Assembly: GCA_964352715.1 (NCBI GenBank)
Contig: CAYGSU010000058.1
Location: forward strand, 1-26,629
DNA: 26,629 bases
From: JAVKBW01 sp964352715
GTDB taxonomy: Bacteria > Pseudomonadota > Alphaproteobacteria > UBA8366 > Aestuariispiraceae
Direction of reading: 5' to 3'
Shown here piece by piece: positions 7,838-16,542 of this stretch; position 1 is the stretch's first letter, and each line of letters begins with the position of its first letter. The translations under genes were made by a program, and so were the position numbers. Below the pieces are notes generated by a model. It searched no databases and was not told the origin of the DNA. It was given only the letters and a program-made list of their open reading frames with translations.

Positions 7838-9000
7838 GACCCGCTGCCCCAGACAAGGTAGTCGACAGCCGCCTTGAGCCTGCCGACAGCCCCAAGCTGT
7901 TCGACATCGCTGGAGGCTTTCAGCGGTAACGACACAGGGTCCAGGCCGGGCGCGGTTACGATGACTTCGCCCAACACGGTTCCCGCAACAATCGGCGCCG
8001 GAACGGGTTCGGTGTAATGCGCGGTGACCTTGAGGTCCTTGCGTGAACGCCGCCGCATGGTCACCGTCAGCGGTTCATCGACATACAGGCCGACGGTAGG
8101 CTCCTCGCCCAGCCAAACGGGAATGGTGTCTACGGTTTCGTTCGCGGTAAACAGCGGATAACTGTTCCATTCACGGAAACCCCAGTTCAGCAGCTTGACG
8201 CCCTCTTCCGCCCGTTCCTTGCTGGATTCCATGCCGTTGATGACCAGCACAAGCCGCCTTCCGTCGTTCACCGCCGACGCCGTCAGGCCATAGCCGCTGT
8301 CCTCCGTATGACCGGTTTTCAGCCCGTCGGCACCGATATCCCGATACAGCAACGGGTTGCGGTTGGCCTGTTCTATGTCGTGATAGGTGAAGCTGGTTTC
8401 CGCATACATGTGATAGAATTCAGGATGCTGTTCGATTGACGCGATCGCCAGCGTAATCAGATCGCGCGCCGTCGTGTAATGATCGGGATGCGGCCAGCCG
8501 CTGGCGTTCTTGAAGTTGGTATGCATCATGCCCAGCGACCGCGCCGTTGCCGTCATTTCTTCGGCGAACGCGTCTTCCGAGCCCGACAACCCCTCGGCGA
8601 CGACGATGGTGGCGTCATTGCCGCTCTGGATGATGATCCCTCTGATCAGGTCTTCCACCGAAACCTTGGTGCCGACCTCGACGAACATTTTCGATCCGCC
8701 CTTGCGCCACGCCTTTTCACTGACCGTGAATTCGTCCTGCAGCGACAGCGTGCCGTCTCTCAGACGCTCGAACACGATATAGGCGGTCATCATCTTGGTC
8801 ATCGACGCCGGGAACATCCGTTCATCGGCATTCTTTTCCAGAAGGATGGCGCGCGATGTCAGGTCAATCAGCAGCGCCTGCTTGGCTTTGGTTTCAATAT
8901 CCTGCGCCGCACCGGGTGCGGCCCATACGACGAGCATCAGGGCAACGGCGGCGAGGCCTAGCAGGAGTTTCAGGGGGGCGGCTGTAGGTCTAGTGATCAT
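7834..9000 (-). CDS. D-alanyl-D-alanine carboxypeptidase (DacA/PBP5 family)
   Basis: A periplasmic serine peptidase that trims the terminal D-Ala from peptidoglycan stem peptides. The 388-aa product starts at MITRPTAAPL and has an N-terminal signal sequence (hydrophobic residues 10-28, then APGAAQ). The S11-peptidase motifs are SMTK (66-69), SGN (126-128) and KTG (228-230). The beta-rich PBP5 C-terminal domain follows, and the end carries a likely amphipathic membrane anchor. An upstream in-frame TTG at 9027 is less likely than this ATG, which places the signal peptide at the N-terminus. It is co-transcribed with tmk and holB, and rlpA lies upstream. Confidence 0.94.
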   Translation of the reverse strand: MITRPTAAPLKLLLGLAAVALMLVVWAAPGAAQDIETKAKQALLIDLTSRAILLEKNADERMFPASMTKMMTAYIVFERLRDGTLSLQDEFTVSEKAWRKGGSKMFVEVGTKVSVEDLIRGIIIQSGNDATIVVAEGLSGSEDAFAEEMTATARSLGMMHTNFKNASGWPHPDHYTTARDLITLAIASIEQHPEFYHMYAETSFTYHDIEQANRNPLLYRDIGADGLKTGHTEDSGYGLTASAVNDGRRLVLVINGMESSKERAEEGVKLLNWGFREWNSYPLFTANETVDTIPVWLGEEPTVGLYVDEPLTVTMRRRSRKDLKVTAHYTEPVPAPIVAGTVLGEVIVTAPGLDPVSLPLKASSDVEQLGAVGRLKAAVDYLVWGSGS

Positions 9001-9097
9001 GGTTCCGGTTTCAAAAGGTTGCAGCAAGGTGGGTTAACGTCAGCGATGGGCGCGATACTAACGGCGGAGTACGGCGGTTTTATGGCGAGAGGCAACA

Positions 9098-10251
9098 TTA
9101 CTCGACAACAACGATATCGGCATCTGGGTAACCCGCCTCGACCACTTCCGCAAGAACCCGGTCGATATCATCGACCGACGTGAACGGGCCGATCCGCACA
9201 CGAAACAACGGTGTCGATGATGTCATAATCTGTTCAATCTGCACATTCCCGAGGTCCCCCAGCAGAACCTGGGCGCGCTGAACGTTCACATATTGCGAAA
9301 ACGCGCCAGCCTGAATAAAGGCGGCCGGTGTCGACGGGGCCGCAACAACACGGATGACTTCCTCAGAATCCGGGATTTCGGTCCGTTCGACGGTGGCCGG
9401 TTCGGTTGCTGCAGACGCCGTTTCCACCGGCGGCGGCAGTTCCTCCGTCGATCCCGGCGCGCCCAGATCCTGACTGGCGACAGAAACCGACGGCGCGGCT
9501 TTTGGCAGCGGTACGCCACCGTCATCGGCAACTATCGTCTGGCCCTGCATGATCGCCGCCAGTTGCCGGCTTTCGTCGGCAATGACCTCAACCCGAACGA
9601 ACGCGGTCCCCTTGTTCTCGAAGCCAAGCAGCTGTGCGCCGCGGCGCGACAGATCGATAATCCGGTTTTTCGAATAAGGGCCCCGGTCATTCACCTTCAC
9701 CTNNNNNNNNNNNNNNNNNNNNNNNNNNNNNNNNNNNNNNNNNNNNNNNNNNNNNNNNNNNNNNNNNNNNNNNNNNNNNNNNNNNNNNNNNNNNNNNNNN
9801 NNGACAGATCGATAATCCGGTTTTTCGAATAAGGGCCCCGGTCATTCACCTTCACCTTCAGCGAGCGGCCGTTTTCAAGGTTCGTCACGCGCACAATCGA
9901 CGGCAGGGGTAGGGTCTTGTGCGCGGCAGACACCTTGTTCTGATCAAAGATGGCACCGTTCGCCGTCGGCTTACCGTGAAAATTCGGCCCGTACCACGAG
10001 GCAATTCCCTCTTCGGAATATTCGTAGTCTTCATGAGGGTAATACCATATCCCTTTGATCTGATAAGGATTACCGATCTTGTAGTGCTGGCCGTTTTCCG
10101 CCGCGATCAGGGTTTCCTGGCGTACCGGCTCAGCCGTTCCACTCGCTTCCTTTGCTGCCTGGGACAAAAACTGCAATTCCGCACAAGCCGGCAGCAGACC
10201 GATGATCAATATCGGTAGCAACAGCCTGCAGGGGGACAAAACAGTCATCAA
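9098..10251 (-). CDS. rlpA: RlpA septal-ring lipoprotein with SPOR domain (interrupted by assembly gap)
   Basis: RlpA proteins are outer-membrane lipoproteins with lytic transglycosylase activity on denuded glycan. The N-terminus has a lipoprotein signal with lipobox LLPAC (lipidated Cys 23). The double-psi beta-barrel domain follows, with GIASWYGPNFHGKPTANG and VNDRGPYSKNRIIDLS. The second half carries a low-complexity linker and a C-terminal SPOR domain (VQRAQVLLGD to the end), which binds denuded peptidoglycan at the septum. The coding frame is broken only by 100 Ns (9703-9802). The 55 bp before and after the Ns are identical. Collapsing the Ns plus one 55-bp copy (155 bp) restores a single frame of 332 aa. 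I therefore read this as one intact gene. A true internal duplication is the less likely alternative. Confidence 0.92.
9703..9802. other. Assembly gap of 100 Ns, probably artefactual
   Basis: The bases at 9648-9702 and 9803-9857 are the same 55-bp sequence. This is the pattern left when two contigs that share an end are scaffolded with a fixed 100-N filler. Merging the two copies restores the rlpA reading frame exactly. Confidence 0.93.
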
Positions 10252-10356
10252 GGCTCAATTCGGGTCAAGAAACAGGCAAAATTGCGTCCGGGTATGAGGC
10301 ATCGAAACAGGATTCACGCATATCGTCACGCTGAAACCGTAAATGGCTTCGACACG

Positions 10357-11574
10357 TCACTGTGATGCCGCTTCCGCTGCGATCCGTTTCAGCAACTCGG
10401 CCGTTGGATAGGCATCCGCCGGAAGGCCCACCTTGCGCTGATAGGCGCGAATGGCGTCGCGGGTCATCGGCCCGATCATCCCGTCCGGTTCGCCGGATAC
10501 AAATCCCAGCCGGTTCAGATTGGCCTGCATGTCCAGCACATCCGTTCGGCTCAAAGGCCGGTCGTCTGACGGCTGTTTAGCGACAAGCGCGCCCTGCCCG
10601 ACCAGCCGATCCGCCAGAATGCCGACGGCCAACGCGTATAGCGTTGACCGGTTCCAGACCAGAATGGCGCGATAGTTGCCGTAAACCAGGAAGGCCGGGC
10701 CGGTTCGACCCGCCGGCAGGACGATTGATCCTTCGATATCGGCGCTCGGCAGCGCATTCCCGTTGGCGCGGGTAATGCCAAGCGCAGCCCAGTCGCCAAT
10801 CGGCTTGCGCGTGTCCAGACTGATCAGATCGAGATCGAAATCCGACGGCAGGCGAACCTCCCTGCCCCAGGTCTCGTCACCCTGCCAGCCGACCTGCGAC
10901 AGATAATTCGCAGCGGAATGAAACACATCCGGCAGGCTGTTCCACAGATCGCGTTTACCGTCGCCGTCGCCGTCGCGTGCGTAACCGGTAAAGGTCGAAG
11001 GCATGAATTGCGGCTGCCCCATGGCGCCGGCCCAGGACCCGGACATCCGGTCGACCGTAATGTCACCGGCTTCGAGGATTGACAGCGCATGCATCAGTTC
11101 GTTGCGAAAAAAGTCGCTGCGCCGGGGGTCGTGCGCCAGCGTCGCCAGCGCACCGATCACCGGAAACCCGCCGGTATAGTCGCCGAAATTCGTTTCCAGC
11201 CCCCAGAACGCCACCAGAAACCGCGGCTGAACGCCGTACCGCGCTTCAACATCGGCGAGAAGGTCTGCATGCCTGATCAGGAGAGAACGGCCCCGTTCGA
11301 CCCGTTCATCCGAAATCGCCCGGTTCAGATAGGACCAGAAGGTCTGGGTGAATTCAGGCTGGCTCTTGTCGAGTTCCAACACCCGATCAATCGGGACAAG
11401 CCCGGCAAAGGCGGTGTTCAGCGTCGATTCGCTGATCCCGCGACCGAGCGCTTCAGACCGAAGGCCTGACAGCCAGTCGGCGAATTCTGCATCCTGTGCG
11501 CTTGCCGTTCCGGCGAGAACAACCGGACCGATCAGACAGAATGCCTGCAAGACCTTGATAACTCGGGTTTTCAT
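10357..11574 (-). CDS. Lytic murein transglycosylase, MltB family
   Basis: A periplasmic enzyme that cleaves peptidoglycan glycan strands. The product starting at MKTRVIKVLQ is 405 aa with a signal peptide (residues 1-27, cleavage near ASAQ). The MltB-type catalytic domain has Glu127 in FWGLETNFGDY, followed by the SWAGAMGQPQFMPSTF region. A C-terminal peptidoglycan-binding-1 domain (LNRLGFVSGEPDGMIG) ends the protein. The ATG at 11574 has AGGA eight bases upstream and puts the signal peptide first. A longer start at 11625 would add 17 residues before the signal and is rejected. No lipobox is visible, so it is soluble rather than lipidated. It lies 105 bp upstream of rlpA and is divergent from the PAS/EAL-like gene. 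Confidence 0.92.
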   Translation of the reverse strand: MKTRVIKVLQAFCLIGPVVLAGTASAQDAEFADWLSGLRSEALGRGISESTLNTAFAGLVPIDRVLELDKSQPEFTQTFWSYLNRAISDERVERGRSLLIRHADLLADVEARYGVQPRFLVAFWGLETNFGDYTGGFPVIGALATLAHDPRRSDFFRNELMHALSILEAGDITVDRMSGSWAGAMGQPQFMPSTFTGYARDGDGDGKRDLWNSLPDVFHSAANYLSQVGWQGDETWGREVRLPSDFDLDLISLDTRKPIGDWAALGITRANGNALPSADIEGSIVLPAGRTGPAFLVYGNYRAILVWNRSTLYALAVGILADRLVGQGALVAKQPSDDRPLSRTDVLDMQANLNRLGFVSGEPDGMIGPMTRDAIRAYQRKVGLPADAYPTAELLKRIAAEAASQ

Positions 11575-11733
11575 TTCATGGTTCCTGATTGCGGGCATTC
11601 CGCTGGCTACACTGATTCGTCGCATACAAGCCTGTAATCAACGACCCGATTTTTATTACTTCGTCATATGGTTTAAAATTTCCGCAAGATTCCGGCGTTT
11701 GACAAAAAACAGATAAACAGAAAAAAGTCTTTC

Positions 11734-13332
11734 ATGTCTCCGACACTGACAAAAAACGGTGAAATCATCTACGAGTCCGATACCGAACGGGAGCGTCGGT
11801 TCGACTTCGTCATTGATGTCGGCGGCGGCATTCTTGGCGTCACCGGTTTTTCGAAGAACATACTGGGTTTCCCCCGCGATCAGATTCGCCACAAGAACCT
11901 GGCGATGTTCGTTCATCCGGAATCCGAAATTCTGCTGACCGAAATCAGCTACAACGTGGCGATGCAGCAGCCGATGGACTCCATGGTTCTGTTCTTGAAG
12001 GGCGCCGAACATCGCGTTGTCGGCTGCATTGTCAAAGGCCAACCTGTCACCAACGCCAAGGATCACTTTCTGCTGCAATTTGTCTGGGATCCGTCCCTGG
12101 AACTGAAAAGCAGGCCTAAAAATTCACCGGAAGGGCTGGTTGACGATGTTCAGCGCCTGATGGAGCAGCATCGAGACAAGGATCTGAACCTGACATTCGT
12201 CGATATCGGCAATGTCGATTCAGCCGTTACGACACTTGGCCTGTCAGACGACGAAGCCATCGAATTTCAGCGCCAGGTGGAAGACCGGCTACGCCGCGAC
12301 AGTATCGATGGCAAAACCATCAATCGCGTTGATTCCGGCAAGTACGGCCTGGTTGCGGATGACCGCATTGATGTTGGCGCCCTTACCGGCGATTTGCAGT
12401 CCTACGCCGGAAAACTTGATCCAACCGGTCAATCGTTGTCGGTCGGCGCCACCCGGATTGCCCTCGATGATGCCGGGATGTCTCATGAAGACATCACCCA
12501 GGCGGTCGGGCACGCGATTGACGAGTTCGTCGATTCCGGACTGGACGCGATTATTTTCGACACACTGGCCGACAGTCAGGCCGCGTGGGTCGACAAGCGC
12601 GCCAACCGGACCGAACTGCTTCAGGAAGCGGTTGAAAACGATCAGCTTACGGTCGTGTTTCGCCCGACTCTCGAACCGAAATCCTGGATAGTTGACCATC
12701 TGCTTGCCGAATTCAGGGCCGATCTCGAAGACGACGGCCTGGGCGTTGAGGAAATCATCTCGCTGACCAAGGACAAGCCGGACCTGCGCAGTGCCGTCGA
12801 CATGGCGCAATGCCGGTTCATCGTCGACAGCGAAGGCCTGGACAGTATCGGCATCGCCATCAAGCTTTCCATCCGGTCCCTGCTGACACCCGGCATGATG
12901 GAAGGGCTGGTGGAATTCGCGCGGGTCTATCCCGACCGTCGGGTGATCCTGCGCCTGGAGGGTCTGACACCGGATCAGGTTGGCCGGATCAGCGCCATTC
13001 AGGTTCTTCGCCAGGCGGGTTTCGGGATTGCGCTGATCGGTCGGGAAATCGGTTCAATCAGCGAGGAAATACTGAAGACGCTGCCGGCGGATTATATCAT
13101 TCTCGACTCCAGTTTCTCGATCGATGCCGATCACCTGAAACGCAGTCTGCCGGCCCTAAGCGGCATGGCGAAACGATGTGCCGGACACGGCATCAAAACC
13201 ATCTTCGAAGGCGTTGTCGATGTCAGAAGCGTGCGGCTTCTGGCGCCGGTGCAAGGCAGCCTGATCATGGGCGATTATCTCGGGCCGCCGGTTACCAGCC
13301 CTGAAAAGATGATGCTGCCGACCAAACAGTAA
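11734..13332 (+). CDS. PAS - degenerate GGDEF - degenerate EAL protein
   Basis: A 532-aa cytosolic protein with the outline of a c-di-GMP turnover enzyme but eroded active sites. Residues 22-118 resemble a PAS sensor domain. Residues 150-275 have a GGDEF-like fold, but RVDSGKYGLV (198-207) stands where the GGDEF signature should be. Residues 295-522 have an EAL-like fold. The EAL signature is replaced by LLAEF near 323, the NLS strand by KLSI (377-380), and the DDFG loop by GFGIALIGREIG. The late landmarks (DYIILD at 453-458, FEGVVD at 491-496, MGDYLGPP at 512-519) are kept. It is probably catalytically dead and acts as a c-di-GMP or GTP sensor or a protein-binding scaffold. No clear ribosome-binding site precedes the ATG. 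The agmatinase gene starts 14 bp after its stop, so they form one unit. Confidence 0.88.
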   Translation: MSPTLTKNGEIIYESDTERERRFDFVIDVGGGILGVTGFSKNILGFPRDQIRHKNLAMFVHPESEILLTEISYNVAMQQPMDSMVLFLKGAEHRVVGCIVKGQPVTNAKDHFLLQFVWDPSLELKSRPKNSPEGLVDDVQRLMEQHRDKDLNLTFVDIGNVDSAVTTLGLSDDEAIEFQRQVEDRLRRDSIDGKTINRVDSGKYGLVADDRIDVGALTGDLQSYAGKLDPTGQSLSVGATRIALDDAGMSHEDITQAVGHAIDEFVDSGLDAIIFDTLADSQAAWVDKRANRTELLQEAVENDQLTVVFRPTLEPKSWIVDHLLAEFRADLEDDGLGVEEIISLTKDKPDLRSAVDMAQCRFIVDSEGLDSIGIAIKLSIRSLLTPGMMEGLVEFARVYPDRRVILRLEGLTPDQVGRISAIQVLRQAGFGIALIGREIGSISEEILKTLPADYIILDSSFSIDADHLKRSLPALSGMAKRCAGHGIKTIFEGVVDVRSVRLLAPVQGSLIMGDYLGPPVTSPEKMMLPTKQ

Positions 13333-13346
13333 GGAACCAAGCCGAT

Positions 13347-14309
13347 ATGGCTGGAAATGAATACGAAAAAGGTCGACTGAACCTTCCGTTTGTCGGCCAC
13401 TGCACCTTCGGGAAGCAGCCTGTGTGTCTCGACTGGGATGCAATTGACGCCGATGTCGCCATTCTCGGCGCGCCGTTCGACATGGGCACCCAGTACCGCG
13501 CCGGCGCCCGGTTCGGACCGAGATCAATCCGTGAGGCCTCCACCCTGTTCTGCTTCGGCCATGGCGGTGCCTATGATTTCGAGGATGACATTGTCTACCT
13601 GCCGCGCGACGAGGTGACGATGGTCGATATCGGCGATGCGGACATCATTCACACCGATACGATCCAGAGCCACGACAATATTGAATACGGCGTCCGCAAG
13701 ATTTTGAAGGCCGGCGCCCTGCCGGTGACCCTGGGCGGCGACCACTCCGTTCACATCCCCTGCATCAGGGCCTTCGATGACCAGCCGCCGGTACACATCA
13801 TCCATATCGACGCGCATCTTGATTTCGTGGATGAGCGGCATGGCGTCCGGTATGGCCATGGCAACCCGCTGCGCCGGGCCTCCGAACTGTCGCATGTCAC
13901 CGGATTCACCCAGATGGGTATCCGAAATGTCTCTTCCTCCAACCGGGCGGACTACGAAGCCGCCCGGGCGGCCGGATCTGATATTCTGTCGGTTCGCGAT
14001 GTACGCCGACTTGGAACCGAAAGTGTTCTGGCCCGAATTCCCGATGGGGTCCGCTACTATGCGACGGTCGATGTCGACGGGTTCGACCCCTCTATCGCAC
14101 CGGGAACGGGAACGCCCAGCCATGGTGGCTTTCTGTATTACGAGGTTCTGGAAATTTTCCAGGGCCTTGTTAACAAAGGCGATATTGTCGGCATCGATTT
14201 CGTTGAAGTCGCCCCCGATTATGACCAATCTGGCACAACCGCTTTTCTGGCGGCACAGTTTCTGATGAACGTGCTCGGCTATATTTTTCACGCCAGAAAA
14301 TCACGCTGA
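13347..14309 (+). CDS. speB: Agmatinase-family ureohydrolase
   Basis: A dimanganese ureohydrolase that splits guanidino compounds into an amine and urea. The 320-aa product carries all metal ligands: H133 in GGDHS, D155/H157/D159 in DAHLD, and D242/D244 in VDVDGFDP. The length fits agmatinase, and agmatine to putrescine is the default call. The neighbouring guanidinobutyrase and guanidinopropionase subfamilies share these motifs, so substrate choice is not settled from sequence alone. AAGGA sits upstream of the ATG in the 14-bp gap after the PAS/EAL-like gene. That arrangement suggests co-expression with a signalling protein rather than with arginine-degradation genes. Confidence 0.87.
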   Translation: MAGNEYEKGRLNLPFVGHCTFGKQPVCLDWDAIDADVAILGAPFDMGTQYRAGARFGPRSIREASTLFCFGHGGAYDFEDDIVYLPRDEVTMVDIGDADIIHTDTIQSHDNIEYGVRKILKAGALPVTLGGDHSVHIPCIRAFDDQPPVHIIHIDAHLDFVDERHGVRYGHGNPLRRASELSHVTGFTQMGIRNVSSSNRADYEAARAAGSDILSVRDVRRLGTESVLARIPDGVRYYATVDVDGFDPSIAPGTGTPSHGGFLYYEVLEIFQGLVNKGDIVGIDFVEVAPDYDQSGTTAFLAAQFLMNVLGYIFHARKSR

Positions 14310-14511
14310 CCACACGCTGTTTATCAGCTTTCCTTTCGTAAAACTGTCTTTTTACAAAAGTATAAGCAGGGCATATACTTTGTGTACTAATGTATTGGTC
14401 TCGAAGTACTTATTGCTGGTTGGGGCGCGAGCAATAGTTCATTAAGCCATTTAAAGTAACGAATGTCCGTCCGAGCATCAGAGCCGGGCACGACAAACCC
14501 GGTGCGCAAGA
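14310..14511 (+). other. Intergenic region upstream of the cyclase gene
   Basis: A 202-bp AT-rich gap holds a small GCTG/CAGC hairpin followed by T-rich sequence (around 14316-14341), possibly a weak terminator for the ureohydrolase gene. It also holds an inverted repeat at 14357-14381, AAAGTATA-N9-TATACTTT, which could be an operator or promoter element for the cyclase gene. No gene is visible. Confidence 0.5.
14357..14381. repeat. Inverted repeat upstream of the cyclase-PilZ gene
   Basis: AAAGTATA at 14357-14364 and TATACTTT at 14374-14381 form a perfect 8-bp inverted repeat with a 9-base spacer. It lies about 130 bp before the cyclase start codon. A regulator-binding site is plausible but untested. 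Confidence 0.45.
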
Positions 14512-15591
14512 ATGCGAAGCATTGAAGAAAAGCTGAAGAAACAGCAATTCGTCGACAGCCTTGTTTCCGCTGTTCGCGGCACCGGTGATGTTACGGAAGA
14601 TGAACTTAAACAGAAAATCGGCAAGGTTATCGACAAGTATCTCGATATCAACGCCAATACCGAGCTGTGCGAAGTAACAATTCTTCTGTCGGACATCCGC
14701 GGTTTTACCAGCATTTCCGAACGCCACACGGCCGACAAGATCGTTGGCATGCTGAACAACTACTTTGCCCATATGAATGAAGTTATCCAGCAATATGAAG
14801 GCGTTATCGACAAATATATCGGCGATGCAATTCTTGTCCTTTTTGGCGCGCCGGATCGTCGCGATGACGACCCGCAGCGGGCTGTCGCCTGCGCGGTGCA
14901 AATGCAGATAACGATGGATCGGGTAAACGAACTCAATCGGCAGCAAGACCTGCCGGAACTGTTTATCGGCATCGGCATCAATACCGGTACCGTCTCTGCC
15001 GGACAGATCGGCTCCAACCTGTACAATGAATACACAGTGATCGGTGACGGCGTTAATCTGGCCTCAAGGATTGAATCCCACAGCCTGAGGGGGCAGGTGC
15101 TGATCAGCGAATTTACCTATGACAAGGTTCAGCAGCTGGTCCAGGTCGGCCAATTGAATACGGTACGGGTCAAGGGCAAGAACGAACCGGCAAAATTCTA
15201 CGAGGTCACCGGCCTGCAAGGAACAAACGGCCTGCAGGTGCCACGCCGCGAAGTCCGGACCAGCGTTCGGGTAGCAATTGAATCCGCCTTTACGTTTCAG
15301 GTCGTCTCCGGCAAGGACGTCCTGCCGGATGTCCATAAGGGCATGTTGAAAGATATCAGTTACAACGGGTTCTTCGCCGTGATGAGCAAACAGCTGGAAC
15401 CGTTTACCGATATCTGCATAAAGCTGTCGATGTCTTTGCTGGGCGGCGAAACGCGAACGAACTATGCAAAGGTCATGAGCGTCAGGGAAATGCCGAACGG
15501 CTTTGGCTGTGGCGTGCAGTTCACGTCGCTCGACGATGACTCGCAAGGAATGATCAAGGACTTCATCGATCGAATAATCGAGGGCGGCTGA
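14512..15591 (+). CDS. Class III adenylate/guanylate cyclase fused to a PilZ domain
   Basis: A 359-aa cytosolic protein. Residues 55-235 form a class III cyclase homology domain with both metal aspartates (D61 in LLSDIRGFTS, D105 in DKYIGDAIL). K101 and T175 (EYTVIGDGVN) occupy the base-recognition positions, favouring ATP. The transition-state pair N182/R186 sits in VNLASRIE. The site therefore looks active, and cAMP is the likely product. Residues 244-355 form a PilZ domain with both c-di-GMP-binding motifs: RxxxR at 245-249 (RREVR) and DxSxxG at 281-286 (DISYNG). The fusion suggests a cyclase controlled by c-di-GMP. A short N-terminal helical segment (1-48) replaces any sensor domain. The frame is open upstream to about 14455, but the ATG at 14512 is the only credible start. 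Confidence 0.92.
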   Translation: MRSIEEKLKKQQFVDSLVSAVRGTGDVTEDELKQKIGKVIDKYLDINANTELCEVTILLSDIRGFTSISERHTADKIVGMLNNYFAHMNEVIQQYEGVIDKYIGDAILVLFGAPDRRDDDPQRAVACAVQMQITMDRVNELNRQQDLPELFIGIGINTGTVSAGQIGSNLYNEYTVIGDGVNLASRIESHSLRGQVLISEFTYDKVQQLVQVGQLNTVRVKGKNEPAKFYEVTGLQGTNGLQVPRREVRTSVRVAIESAFTFQVVSGKDVLPDVHKGMLKDISYNGFFAVMSKQLEPFTDICIKLSMSLLGGETRTNYAKVMSVREMPNGFGCGVQFTSLDDDSQGMIKDFIDRIIEGG

Positions 15592-15605
15592 CGCGCTCCG
15601 GCCTC

Positions 15606-15625
15606 GCTAGGGCACCTGCCCTAGC
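15606..15625. terminator. Hairpin between convergent cyclase and ferredoxin reductase genes
   Basis: GCTAGGGC-ACCT-GCCCTAGC is a perfect 8-bp stem with a 4-base loop. It sits between two convergent genes, and its right arm contains the stop codon of the reductase gene (15621-15623). No T-run follows directly on either strand, so it may be a bidirectional, possibly factor-assisted, terminator. Confidence 0.55.
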
Positions 15626-16442
15626 CGACGAAGGCTTTTTCGATAACATACTGCGCCGGCGCGCTGTTAGACCCTTCGGTCAAACCGGCCTTTTCCGTCA
15701 ACTCCTTGATGCTTTGAAGCATCGCCATCGATCCGCAGATCATTACCCTGTCGGTTTCCGGGTTAAGCGGCGGAACGCCCAGCGCCTCGTAAAGGCTGCC
15801 GTTTTCCATCCATTCCGTAATCCGCCCTTTGCGCGGGTAGTTCGCATCCTGCGTTGCCGTGGTGAAGAAACGGAACTTTTCCGCCGCTGCTTCACCGACC
15901 AGCGGGTCATCCTTCAGGTTGGCTGCCAGGTCTTCGCCATAGGCCAACTCGTCGGCAGTCCGGCAGGTCTGGATCAGAATGACGTCATCGTAGCGTTCGT
16001 AGGTTTCCGGATCGCGGATCAGGCTGCCGAACGGGGCAATGCCGGTACCGGTGGAGAACATGTACAACCGCTTCGCCGGCAACAATGCGTCCAGCACCAG
16101 CGTACCGGTAGGCTTCTTGCCGAGAATAACCGTATCACCCGGCTGAATGTGTTGCAGACGCGATGTCAGCGGGCCGTCCTGTACCTTGATGGAATAGAAT
16201 TCCAGTTCCTCGTCCCAGATCGAGCTTGTGATCGAATAGGCGCGCAACAACGGTTTGCCGTTTTCCTGACGAAGACCAACCATGATGAATTCGCCGCTGC
16301 GAAAGCGGAAGCTGGCCGGCCGGGTGATGCGGAACGAAAACAACCGGTCGGTCCAGTGCTTCACATAGGTGACTTCCTGCTCCGTCGGCGCATTCGGCGA
16401 TACCGGTTTTTCTACGGCTTTGATGTCAGTCAACCCTTCCAT
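15621..16442 (-). CDS. fpr: Ferredoxin--NADP+ reductase
   Basis: An FAD enzyme that moves electrons between NADPH and ferredoxin or flavodoxin in the cytosol. The 273-aa product has the FAD-binding RAYS motif (67-70) and the NADP-binding STGTGIAPF loop (130-138). It ends YVIEKAFVG, like bacterial Fpr proteins that close with a short C-terminal tail over the flavin. The N-terminus is about 15-20 residues longer than E. coli Fpr. The start is uncertain because AAGGAT abuts the ATG too closely for an ideal site. Its stop is embedded in a hairpin. It may supply reduced ferredoxin to the siroheme sulfite reductase CysI encoded nearby, which is an inference. Confidence 0.93.
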   Translation of the reverse strand: MEGLTDIKAVEKPVSPNAPTEQEVTYVKHWTDRLFSFRITRPASFRFRSGEFIMVGLRQENGKPLLRAYSITSSIWDEELEFYSIKVQDGPLTSRLQHIQPGDTVILGKKPTGTLVLDALLPAKRLYMFSTGTGIAPFGSLIRDPETYERYDDVILIQTCRTADELAYGEDLAANLKDDPLVGEAAAEKFRFFTTATQDANYPRKGRITEWMENGSLYEALGVPPLNPETDRVMICGSMAMLQSIKELTEKAGLTEGSNSAPAQYVIEKAFVG

Positions 16443-16542
16443 ATCCTTCGTCCTCGTTCCTACAGTGCAGATGTCTACTCGACTGCCTGACCCGGATCAA
16501 CGGTTCAGGCAGGCAATGGCCAGCTATTGTGATGGATCAAAT

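Noticed and set aside
9648..9857. Real tandem duplication or two separate partial rlpA genes
   Set aside because: The 55-bp identity ends exactly at the N boundaries, and merging restores the frame, so an assembly artefact is far more likely.
11699..11734. Promoter with TTGACA exactly 35 bases before the PAS/EAL-like start, implying a leaderless transcript
   Set aside because: There is no acceptable -10 at the required distance (only AAAAAG), so I do not call it.
12289..12810. 173-aa minus-strand ORF opposite the PAS/EAL-like gene
   Set aside because: It is antisense to a well-supported coding frame, has no family resemblance, and is a typical shadow in GC-rich DNA.
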